From the NCBI GenBank assembly GCA_028695895.1, contig JAQVIE010000009.1:1-16744 (forward strand): a stretch of 16,744 nucleotides of DNA, in the 5' to 3' direction. The stretch comes from Methanospirillum sp. GTDB taxonomy: Archaea; Halobacteriota; Methanomicrobia; Methanomicrobiales; Methanospirillaceae. The notes below the pieces were generated by a model. The model did no database searches and was not told where the DNA came from. It was given only the letters and a program-made list of their open reading frames with translations. A program made the position numbers and the translations under genes. Each line of letters starts with the position of its first letter. Positions within the stretch are counted from its first letter, which is position 1. This document shows positions 6,763 to 13,407 of this stretch, in pieces.

Positions 6763-6776
6763 AAGTTTTAATTTGA
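6763..6776 (+). promoter_or_regulatory. Possible BRE/TATA element for DUF169 gene
   Basis: AAGTTTTAATTTGA in the 58-base gap after nadK resembles a weak BRE plus TATA element. It would start transcription near 6796, about 15 bases before the ATG at 6812. Evidence is weak; the gene could also be read through from nadK. Confidence 0.25.
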
Positions 6777-6811
6777 TTCCTGTATGATATGCACGAGAGG
6801 ACTTGAGTATC

Positions 6812-7525
6812 ATGAAGGATGTTATACGAACCAGATTTGATTATGCAGAAGCTTCAAAGGTTTTAAAGGAAACCCTGGACCTGGACGGGTCGCCTGTTGC
6901 ATTCAAGTTTTGTAAAACTGCAGAAGAAATCCCTGAAGGAATGACCTTGTTAACGGAAAAAATACGTCATTGCCAGATGGTTGGAATGGCCAGGAAAGAA
7001 GGTAAGATATTTTATTCAACCGTCGATAACCATTCCTGCATGGGTGGTTCATGGGCCCTTGGACTCAGGGAACTGACACCCACTCTTAAATCCGGTGAGT
7101 TTTATTATAAACTCGGAAAATTCGAGTCATGGGCCGCCTGTAAAAGGACTATTGATCGCGTGCCTCATGTTGAATCACTTACCACACATGCCACATTATA
7201 TGCCCCTTTGGAAAAAACTCCATTTGATCCAACACTCGTTCTGATAATTACAAAACCAAAGGCAATGTTAAAACTCGCGCAAAGTAATCTCTACCGTCTT
7301 GGTGGCAGGATAACTTCAAATTTTTCCGGAATTCAGTCAGTTTGTTCTGATGCCTGTGCGCAGGTATACCTTAACGGCACTCCGAATTACTCACTTGGAT
7401 GTGACGGGTCAAGAAAATTTTCCGGTGTAGAGGAAGGAGAAATGGTAATGGGGATTCCAATTGAGATTATTCCAGAGATTACCTTTTCCCTTAAGATAGT
7501 AACAGGAGCAGCCGGATCTTCATAA
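6812..7525 (+). CDS. DUF169 family protein
   Basis: A 237-residue member of the DUF169 (ArCR) family, which is common in methanogens and some anaerobic bacteria and has no established function. The opening region (RTRFDYAEASKVLKETL, 6-22; LDGSPVAFKF, 24-33) is typical. Seven cysteines are present (C34, C54, C76, C110, C178, C182, C197), several in characteristic settings: RHCQMVGMA, HSCMGGSWALG, CSDACAQ and LGCDGSRKF. The clustering suggests metal or cofactor binding, which is inference. It is cytosolic, with no signal peptide. ATG at 6812 is preferred; a TTG at 6803 is in frame, but the GAGAGG element at 6795-6800 is only 2 bases from it and 11 bases from the ATG, so neither start has an ideal ribosome binding site. 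A T7 run at 7528-7534 follows the stop and may end the transcript. Confidence 0.9.
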   Translation: MKDVIRTRFDYAEASKVLKETLDLDGSPVAFKFCKTAEEIPEGMTLLTEKIRHCQMVGMARKEGKIFYSTVDNHSCMGGSWALGLRELTPTLKSGEFYYKLGKFESWAACKRTIDRVPHVESLTTHATLYAPLEKTPFDPTLVLIITKPKAMLKLAQSNLYRLGGRITSNFSGIQSVCSDACAQVYLNGTPNYSLGCDGSRKFSGVEEGEMVMGIPIEIIPEITFSLKIVTGAAGSS

Positions 7526-7527
7526 TC

Positions 7528-7534
7528 TTTTTTT
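7528..7534 (+). terminator. T-run after DUF169 gene
   Basis: A TTTTTTT tract starts 2 bases after the stop codon, in the 19-base gap before the TPR gene. It is a possible archaeal U-tract terminator, with no hairpin. Confidence 0.3.
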
Positions 7535-7544
7535 ATTCATTCTC

Positions 7545-8111
7545 ATGGAGGAGAAGAATCTTAACAATGGCAGAATACAGATAGGTACGAGAAAAAGGAT
7601 GCTGAAAAAATTTCCAATCATATTTCTTATCCCCATGCTGGTATTAGCCACCTCTGGTGCTCCGGTTTACACAGGAGAAGACTTGTTTGAGGTTGGGAAT
7701 GAACATTATGCTAATGGCTTACTGGATAAGGCAATCGAGATCTGGATGCAGGCCAAACAAGCAGATCCTTCTCTTTCCGCAAATGCCTGGTACAATATCG
7801 GTCTTGCCTATGCGGCAATGAAGAATTATGAGAAGGCAATAATAGCATGGAATGAGACGGTTTTGCTTGTTCCAAACTCATCCATGGCTTATGATAATAT
7901 GGGAACTGCATATGGTCTTCTTGGCAGGTATGAAGAAGCTGAGAGAGCATATGACAAGGCCATAGAGATAGATCCTGATGTAGTCAAGTACCGGATTGAT
8001 AAAGAACTGCTTTTAAAAAGTGCACCTAAAGAAGAGACACCTTTATCGCCATTATCTGCATTTCTTGCTCTTATTACAGTCTTAGGGATTATTACCCGGT
8101 ACACCGGATAA
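7545..8111 (+). CDS. Exported or membrane-bound TPR protein with hydrophobic C-terminal tail
   Basis: A 188-residue protein with an N-terminal signal (MLKKFPIIFLIPMLVLATSG, 19-38), three consecutive tetratricopeptide repeats (about 43-76, 79-112 and 113-146; note the WYNIGLAYAAMKNYEKAI and YDNMGTAYGLLGRYEEAE units), and a C-terminal hydrophobic segment (168-183) after a TPLSP motif. The tail ends RYTG. The layout fits a protein facing outside and held by its C-terminus, resembling archaeal C-terminal sorting tails but without their usual basic end. TPR repeats mediate protein-protein contacts; the partner is unknown. The start is uncertain: ATG 7545 adds 18 polar, basic residues, while ATG 7599 begins exactly at the signal peptide. 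A strong GGAGGAG lies just inside the first ATG and serves neither start well. Confidence 0.85.
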   Translation: MEEKNLNNGRIQIGTRKRMLKKFPIIFLIPMLVLATSGAPVYTGEDLFEVGNEHYANGLLDKAIEIWMQAKQADPSLSANAWYNIGLAYAAMKNYEKAIIAWNETVLLVPNSSMAYDNMGTAYGLLGRYEEAERAYDKAIEIDPDVVKYRIDKELLLKSAPKEETPLSPLSAFLALITVLGIITRYTG

Positions 8112-8140
8112 GACACTTCCCAAAAAGACTTTTGCCGGAC

Positions 8141-8147
8141 AGGAGGT
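8141..8147 (+). promoter_or_regulatory. Ribosome binding site of the four-CARDB gene
   Basis: AGGAGGT, a near-perfect complement of the 16S rRNA tail, ends 10 bases before the ATG at 8158 and marks that start. Confidence 0.6.
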
Positions 8148-8157
8148 ACTCACATAT

Positions 8158-9834
8158 ATGGATAATCGAACACATATTTTCACAATTCTTATTATATTTC
8201 TCTGTTTATTCTGCCCTGTTTCCTTAATCCCTGCAGAACTTATAGGAAAAGAATTTCCAGGCTTTTCAAATATATGCGTAAAGGCAGATGAAAATTTAAT
8301 CCCGGACATCATCGGTGTATCAATGAAATTACCAGATATTGTCTATGCAGGGACTTATTTACGAGTTATTGACATAGTCAGGAGTCAGGAAAAATTACCA
8401 ACAGGCACTTTTTCAATTAATTATATTCTTGAAGATAGTAATGGGATACAACCTGAAAGATTACTTGGAACTATTAACATTCAAAATCTTGTTCGGGGGG
8501 GACAAAAAAAGATAAACACAACTTTTCCAGTACCTTCTGACGTTCAAACTGGTCATTACCTGGTTCAGCGACTGATAACGAATACAGAAAATTCTGCTAA
8601 TACTGGTTCATATCTGCAAGGAAGGCAAAACCAGGTTCAGATAATTAACAGTGAAGAGAACATACTTACAGGATATTCTGATGATCCGGAATATACCGGG
8701 GAAACTGGAACACTTTTCATCAGTTCAACAGTGGTAAATTCTAATGATTATTATCCAGTAGAAACAAAAATATTTTATTACCTCTCTAAATCTGGTTTGA
8801 TTTCAGATGATCTTATCTTTATCGGAGATACGAATAATTTTATCATCCAGCCAAAAGACGAAATAATAACTGAAAAGACTTTTTCAATTTCAGAAGATTT
8901 AGAAAACGGAAAATATTTCCTGATTTCATCATTCCTTCCGATTGAAATTATTACAAAAGACAATTCATCGTATTGGATATCTGGTGATCCTGTTTCCATT
9001 TCCAGGACAATTCCATATAACTATCCTGTTATTCCTTTAACCAGACCTGATACAATTCAGACCTCTCCTGAACCAGATGTAACAACTTTAAAAACAGATT
9101 ACCCTGATATTTTGTATATCGGGGAAGGAAATAAGATCACAGATTCGATTGCAAATATCGGAGGCTCAACTGCAGGAATTGTAAGGGTTGAATACCTGCT
9201 CTCTTCAGATAATGCCGGAAGCGATGCAAAACACCTTGACTGGTGGACCATTCATAATCTGAAAGGAGGAGAGACACGAACAGAACAGGTAACAATTGGC
9301 ATTCCAGGAGGGATACGAGCGGGTATCTACTACTTGACAAAAAAGATAACAGTAACCTCCAGTCCTCAGGAAAAAAATACGGCCAACAATTTCTGGACCG
9401 GAAACAGACCTGTCCGTGCTGAATATAACCCTGCAGCAAGAATTCCGGACCTGACACATGTCACAACAAAATTCCCATTTGCAGATCCTGGTGAAAATGC
9501 AGAGATTTCTGACACAATTACAAATATCGGGAATGCTTGTGCAGGTCAGGTCACCGTTGCATATTACATCTCTCCTTATCCCTCATTTGATCCATCAACT
9601 GCGAGGTACCTGGGAGCATGGGAGACTGGCAGGATTTGTGTTGGTGAACAGCTGTCCAATACGATTAATATAACAATACCAGCAGACCTCAGAAAGGGAG
9701 AGTATTACTGGTTCTCTGTAATTGATCCATGCACTTTTATCGCATATTGCGGTGAAGAGATGCCGGAACTTGATAAATCAAATAATATTAACATTGGTCA
9801 GCTTAATATCGGGCCATGTGTATTTTGCAGATAA
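8158..9834 (+). CDS. Secreted protein with four CARDB-like domains
   Basis: A 558-residue protein with an N-terminal signal peptide (hydrophobic 8-25) and four tandem CARDB-type immunoglobulin-like domains, roughly 48-163, 172-282, 306-423 and 429-550. Repeats 3 and 4 are the clearest: each begins PD(V/L)T, has an (A/T)NIG turn (332-335 and 455-458), a strand ending in a (V/A)xYYxS- or VEYLLS-type segment, then a G-(I/L)RxGxYY motif (385-392, and the equivalent at 511-517), and closes with a N-N or K-SNN segment. Repeat 4 holds six cysteines (C460, C494, C524, C531, C554, C557), including a terminal CxxC, which could form disulfides or bind metal. There is no C-terminal membrane anchor, so it may be released or held by other surface proteins. 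CARDB domains are associated with adhesion and substrate binding in archaea and bacteria. The actual ligand is unknown. Confidence 0.88.
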   Translation: MDNRTHIFTILIIFLCLFCPVSLIPAELIGKEFPGFSNICVKADENLIPDIIGVSMKLPDIVYAGTYLRVIDIVRSQEKLPTGTFSINYILEDSNGIQPERLLGTINIQNLVRGGQKKINTTFPVPSDVQTGHYLVQRLITNTENSANTGSYLQGRQNQVQIINSEENILTGYSDDPEYTGETGTLFISSTVVNSNDYYPVETKIFYYLSKSGLISDDLIFIGDTNNFIIQPKDEIITEKTFSISEDLENGKYFLISSFLPIEIITKDNSSYWISGDPVSISRTIPYNYPVIPLTRPDTIQTSPEPDVTTLKTDYPDILYIGEGNKITDSIANIGGSTAGIVRVEYLLSSDNAGSDAKHLDWWTIHNLKGGETRTEQVTIGIPGGIRAGIYYLTKKITVTSSPQEKNTANNFWTGNRPVRAEYNPAARIPDLTHVTTKFPFADPGENAEISDTITNIGNACAGQVTVAYYISPYPSFDPSTARYLGAWETGRICVGEQLSNTINITIPADLRKGEYYWFSVIDPCTFIAYCGEEMPELDKSNNINIGQLNIGPCVFCR

Positions 9835-9858
9835 CCAAGATGCTCTCCTTCTCCTATC

Positions 9859-9865
9859 TTTTTTT
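9859..9865 (+). terminator. T-run after four-CARDB gene
   Basis: A T7 tract in a pyrimidine-rich stretch lies about 25 bases after the CARDB stop and before cheW. It is a possible U-tract terminator, with no hairpin seen. Confidence 0.3.
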
Positions 9866-9888
9866 GTCTGGAAGTTCCATATATATGC

Positions 9889-10455
9889 ATGACCGGCAAT
9901 AATCCGGATATCTCCACTTCATTATCTTCAGGATTAAATGGGTTACTTGTTGATAAATCATTAGGAAAATCAACTGAAAAAGAAGTAGAAGAATCATTTC
10001 AGGTTGTCGAGTTCCTTCTTGGACAGGACCATTTTGCGATTGATCTCTTCGATGTTAAAGAAGTTGTTGAATATGCCAGAATTACAAAACTTCCAAACAG
10101 TCCTGTATATATAAAAGGGATCATTGACCTCAGAGGAGAAGTAACCACAATAATAGACTTAAAACAGCAACTTGCAATCACTTCTAAAAATAAAATTTCA
10201 GATGATGAGACAAGAATAATTGTACTCGATGATCGGATTACTAATTCCAAGATTGGTATCATGGTTGATGATGTCCTGACTGTATCAACCTATAATGCAA
10301 GCCATGTCGATGAAACAGCAACATTAGGAGATGAATCATCCCACCTGCTTGGCATAATTAAGAAAAAAAACAGGGATAAAGATAAAGAAAGCACAGAACT
10401 GGTAATATGGCTGGATATTAAGACATTACTAAGAGATATGAATCAGATAAAGTAA
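9889..10455 (+). CDS. cheW: CheW-like chemotaxis coupling protein
   Basis: A 188-residue protein with a single CheW domain (about 38-185), which links chemoreceptors to the CheA kinase in the cytosol. Supporting features are the entry FQVVEFLLGQDHFAIDL (37-53), the hallmark block LPNSPVYIKGIIDLRGEV (68-85) with the conserved Arg82, TTIIDLKQQL (86-95), and KIGIMVDDVLTV (121-132). A polar N-terminal extension of about 36 residues precedes the domain and is longer than in simple CheW. It is solitary here: no CheA, receptor, CheY, CheB or archaellum gene is near. The ATG at 9889 has no good ribosome binding site, and no other suitable start was found downstream. An ATATATAT stretch (9879-9886) is too close to the start to act as its TATA box. 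Confidence 0.94.
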   Translation: MTGNNPDISTSLSSGLNGLLVDKSLGKSTEKEVEESFQVVEFLLGQDHFAIDLFDVKEVVEYARITKLPNSPVYIKGIIDLRGEVTTIIDLKQQLAITSKNKISDDETRIIVLDDRITNSKIGIMVDDVLTVSTYNASHVDETATLGDESSHLLGIIKKKNRDKDKESTELVIWLDIKTLLRDMNQIK

Positions 10456-10513
10456 ATCACATGGTAAAAAAGATGAAAAATGGCATTGGAAATTTAACTG
10501 CTATTAATTAATC

Positions 10514-10984
10514 ATGACTTTCAAAGTTACAGATAAATATTTTAAAACAATTTATACAAAGGAAAAAAACCCCACAAAATCCAATATTCATTTCATTATA
10601 ATTGACTCATGGGATTCTGACTCTGTCATCAGACTATACAAAGATGCAGGATGGTGGAAAGATGATTATAGCCCTGATGATATCCCAAAAATTATAAAGG
10701 AGAGTTTTCGTTTCTGTATAGGAATTAATACTAATACTGGTGAAACGATCGCAACAGGTCGGATAATATCAGATGGGGTTAGTACAGGCTATATCCAGGA
10801 TTTATGCGTGTTAAAGCAATCCAGAGGTATTGGAGTTGGAAGTTTTTTGTTACAATACTTAATAAATGTAGCAGGAAGTGCCGGACTCAATCAGATAATT
10901 CTTGTAGCAGAGCCAGATACAACCGGTTTTTATGAACGAGCAGGTTTAGTTTCACTTGAGAGAAAAACATTTTTCTTATTTTAA
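10514..10984 (+). CDS. GNAT-family N-acetyltransferase
   Basis: A 156-residue GNAT acyltransferase. The acetyl-CoA-binding motif A is clear: strand YIQDLCVL (93-100) followed by KQSRGIGVGSFLLQYL (101-116), with the pyrophosphate-binding R-G-I-G-V-G at 104-109. The end GFYERAGLVSL (138-148) is the usual motif B region. The segment LYKDAGWWKDDY (41-52) near the N-terminus is common in the YjdJ/RimI-like subgroup. The substrate cannot be inferred from the sequence. The start ATG lacks a strong ribosome binding site; the preceding 58-base gap (10456-10513) is A+T-rich and shows no certain promoter. The DUF2156 gene begins 13 bases after its stop, and both encode GNAT-fold proteins, so the two are probably co-transcribed. 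Confidence 0.9.
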   Translation: MTFKVTDKYFKTIYTKEKNPTKSNIHFIIIDSWDSDSVIRLYKDAGWWKDDYSPDDIPKIIKESFRFCIGINTNTGETIATGRIISDGVSTGYIQDLCVLKQSRGIGVGSFLLQYLINVAGSAGLNQIILVAEPDTTGFYERAGLVSLERKTFFLF

Positions 10985-10985
10985 A

Positions 10986-10991
10986 AAAGGT
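10986..10991 (+). promoter_or_regulatory. Ribosome binding site deciding DUF2156 start
   Basis: AAAGGT lies 6 bases before ATG 10998, immediately after the GNAT stop. It supports this start over an in-frame TTG at 10956 that would lie inside the GNAT gene. Confidence 0.5.
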
Positions 10992-10997
10992 TTACAA

Positions 10998-11891
10998 ATG
11001 AAAATTCATGAAGAAGACTTTCATCCTATAGAAGTTGAAGATAAAAAAATATTTGACAGTATTTATAGAGACTATCCAATTCATCACTCGGAAAATACAT
11101 TTGGAACATTATTTTGCTGGCGTTCTTATGGTAATTATAAGTTCTGTGAGCATGAAGGCTGCTTAATTATTAAAGGTGAAACAGAAAATTACTATTCATA
11201 CAGATTTCCTATTGGTCCGATAAAACCAGACTTCTTTTTTGCAACCATAAAACTTGCACAAGACCTTGGAGAAGAAGCTCCGCTTTTGATAATGGAACCA
11301 TGGCAATATAACTGGATGCAGAAAAACTGTTCTTCTCTTAACTTAAAACCTGACAGAAATTTCTTTGATTATGTTTATCGTGCAGATGTGCTTGCGTCAC
11401 TTCCCGGACAGAATTTTCTTACCATTCGAAAACAATTAAATAAATTTCGAAAAAAATGTCCATCAGAAATTGAAATTGTCACGGAATCAAACATAGATGA
11501 AGTGCAGGAGTTCCTGATTAAATGGTGTCAACAAAGGGAATGCGATAAATATACTATCTTAAAACATGAAAAAGAGGCAATAACAGAGGCAGTAAAAAAT
11601 TTTGAAACTCTTCAGTTCTCCGGAATCACTGTTAACCCAAAGGGAGAAATTGGAGGGATCGCAATTTTTGAAGAATTAAATCCTGCCACTGCAGTAATTC
11701 ACTATGAAAAAGCATTGCCGGATTGTGAGGGAATTTATAAAGAAGTGAATGTTCAGACTGCAATACACCTGAAAGATAAGTATCAATTTATTAACCGGGA
11801 GAGTGATATGGGGATAGCAGGCCTTAGGGAATCAAAAGAGCGCTATCATCCTGATCATTTTGCAAAATTGTATTACCTCGAAAATGTGTGA
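10998..11891 (+). CDS. DUF2156 protein, phosphatidylglycerol lysyltransferase C-domain-like
   Basis: A 297-residue member of the DUF2156/LPG_synthase_C family (two GNAT-like folds in tandem). Recognisable blocks are the N-terminal FGTLFCWRSYGNYKF, the central DYVYRADVLASLPGQNF followed by the basic KQLNKFRKKCPSEIEIV, and the C-terminal INRESDMGIAGLRESKERY, which is the most conserved motif of the family, followed by HPDHFAKLYYL. In bacteria the related domain of MprF transfers lysine from lysyl-tRNA to a lipid; stand-alone archaeal members have no known substrate. No membrane segments are present, so it is not a full MprF. AAAGGT six bases upstream fixes the ATG. The gene follows a GNAT acetyltransferase closely. 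A T7 run begins right after the stop (11892-11898) and probably terminates the pair. Confidence 0.9.
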   Translation: MKIHEEDFHPIEVEDKKIFDSIYRDYPIHHSENTFGTLFCWRSYGNYKFCEHEGCLIIKGETENYYSYRFPIGPIKPDFFFATIKLAQDLGEEAPLLIMEPWQYNWMQKNCSSLNLKPDRNFFDYVYRADVLASLPGQNFLTIRKQLNKFRKKCPSEIEIVTESNIDEVQEFLIKWCQQRECDKYTILKHEKEAITEAVKNFETLQFSGITVNPKGEIGGIAIFEELNPATAVIHYEKALPDCEGIYKEVNVQTAIHLKDKYQFINRESDMGIAGLRESKERYHPDHFAKLYYLENV

Positions 11892-11898
11892 TTTTTTT
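11892..11898 (+). terminator. U-tract terminator after GNAT-DUF2156 pair
   Basis: TTTTTTT starts at the base after the TGA stop of the DUF2156 gene and precedes the promoter of the dockerin gene, fitting a short archaeal terminator. Confidence 0.5.
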
Positions 11899-11914
11899 CT
11901 ACTCTGATTACTAA

Positions 11915-11948
11915 ATATTATTAATAATATATACAACTAATTTTATAC
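11915..11948 (+). promoter_or_regulatory. Promoter region of the dockerin gene, with 16-bp palindrome
   Basis: Two TATA-like boxes occur: ATATATAC (11927-11934) and TTTTATAC (11941-11948). The first would give a leader of about 20 bases, the second a nearly leaderless message starting near 11971, with ATG at 11977. No Shine-Dalgarno sequence precedes the ATG, which favours leaderless initiation. A perfect 16-base palindrome, ATATTATTAATAATAT (11915-11930), overlaps the first box. Confidence 0.45.
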
Positions 11949-11976
11949 TTCGCACTTCAATACTACAATTGCGTTC

Positions 11977-13401
11977 ATGAATTTGCTACCGTTAGGTTTC
12001 AATATTTTCATTATTATAGGATTTTTATTAGCTTCAGGCATGGGATGTCCCATATCTGTTGCTGATTACTCAATCAGCACCCTTATTGAAACAACCGGGC
12101 CGGTACAGGACAGATTTTCCGGAGCATTTTCTCAGGCTGATGAAAACGGGACTTATGTATCTGGTGTTTATTCAGACTCTGTCATGACAAATGACGGAAT
12201 CATGTCCCTCTCAAAACAGGTCAGTATGACTGGGGATAAATCAACCAATCATGGATTTGATACACAAAAAATTCTTAAATACTCATCAGGCTTAACTGGA
12301 GGACACCTTATCGCTGATGAATATATCCTGACATCCAGTGATAATTATATAAATGAGACTAATCATGGCTCCACCTGTTTTGGAGAGACCTGTGCTGCAC
12401 CAGCGTGTGTTTCCAAAGAAAATTCAGCTTCATTCTCAATAATTAATGCAAAAAACCTGGTAATGTCTTCATCAGGCAGAAGCTCAGACGGGACAATGGA
12501 TTATATAATTAATATTGACTCACCAGATAACAACACATCTGAAGGCGGATTAGAGGGTACTATCATCACTGCTTATCATGGAAGTATAAAAACTCCGACC
12601 AGCGAAGTTGCACTTTATGATAGGACACTGGTATCAGGCCTTATAGATACATTCAGCCGTTGGTACCATGCAGAAGAACAACTGGACCTAATTGCAGCAT
12701 CCTCAGTGTCAGGTGCATTTCATGATAAAACCATCATGGAACAGAAATTTTCACAAAATAATACAGCTACTGGAGAAATTTTATCAGGCACAACGGTATA
12801 TTCACAGGATGTTATTACAAGCGGAGGAAGAACTGATGAAACCAGGCAGATTACCGCATCAGATAGTATCACTGCAGAGAGAATTATTGAATATTCATCA
12901 GATGGAGATTGCTCAATCCAGGTCTCAGAACATGCAATTGCAACCAGAATCGATGAATCTAATGGAAATTCAGAGAGCCAGACTTGTGTATTAGGAGAAA
13001 ACGTTCTTACTGCAGATGAAAAATCCCCATACAAAGAAGCAGCAGCAGAGACCGGCATTACTGGTGTTTCTTCAGCGAAAATTAGCAGTAGCACACATAT
13101 CGCCAATAATCAGCACAACAATGATTTAAATCTTGAATACAGGGCAAATATCATGATACCGGCAGGGTTTAATGAATCTTTGGTAATGGAAATGAAAGAT
13201 AATGATAATGACGGACGATTTGAAGATCTTAATGGAAATGGTCGTCTGGACATGCATGATCTGGTCCTGCTTTTCCAGAACTTCAGATGGATTGGGGAGA
13301 GTAATCTCTCCCTACGGATAGATTTTAACAAAAATGGAAGGGCTGACTTTGCAGATATTGTTACCCTGTTTAATTACATGAACATGACTTCATCCAAATG
13401 A
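11977..13401 (+). CDS. Secreted protein with C-terminal dockerin-type calcium-binding domain
   Basis: A 474-residue exported protein. Residues 9-29 form a signal peptide with a likely cleavage after SVA (27-29). The ectodomain is Ser/Thr/Asn-rich with several cysteines (C134, C139, C144, C311, C337), and contains an internal duplication: about 47-134 and 244-337 align around SGAF, QKILKYSS / ERIIEYSS, and a closing Cys. The C-terminus (408-468) is a dockerin-like tandem of calcium loops, DLNGNGRLDMHD (417-428) and DFNKNGRADFAD (449-460), each with Asp/Asn at loop positions 1, 3, 5, 9 and 12, followed by the hydrophobic LVLLFQNF and IVTLFNYM helices. Dockerins usually bind cohesins to assemble surface complexes, but no cohesin is seen nearby; an intramolecular calcium-stabilising role is equally possible. 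The gene converges on the CAP gene, with only 6 bases between stops. Confidence 0.87.
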   Translation: MNLLPLGFNIFIIIGFLLASGMGCPISVADYSISTLIETTGPVQDRFSGAFSQADENGTYVSGVYSDSVMTNDGIMSLSKQVSMTGDKSTNHGFDTQKILKYSSGLTGGHLIADEYILTSSDNYINETNHGSTCFGETCAAPACVSKENSASFSIINAKNLVMSSSGRSSDGTMDYIINIDSPDNNTSEGGLEGTIITAYHGSIKTPTSEVALYDRTLVSGLIDTFSRWYHAEEQLDLIAASSVSGAFHDKTIMEQKFSQNNTATGEILSGTTVYSQDVITSGGRTDETRQITASDSITAERIIEYSSDGDCSIQVSEHAIATRIDESNGNSESQTCVLGENVLTADEKSPYKEAAAETGITGVSSAKISSSTHIANNQHNNDLNLEYRANIMIPAGFNESLVMEMKDNDNDGRFEDLNGNGRLDMHDLVLLFQNFRWIGESNLSLRIDFNKNGRADFADIVTLFNYMNMTSSK

Positions 13402-13407
13402 AATGAG

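Noticed and set aside
7147-7320. DUF169 protein as a known enzyme of methanogenesis
   Set aside because: No motif of a methanogenesis enzyme or of a recognised cofactor fold is present; only family-level assignment is supported.
10956-10997. Upstream TTG start for the DUF2156 protein
   Set aside because: It lies within the GNAT coding region; the ATG at 10998 has its own AAAGGT site six bases upstream.
12010-12066. Lipobox at Cys24 of the dockerin protein
   Set aside because: The sequence SGMGC is a poor lipobox, and a normal cleavage site (SVA, 27-29) follows directly.
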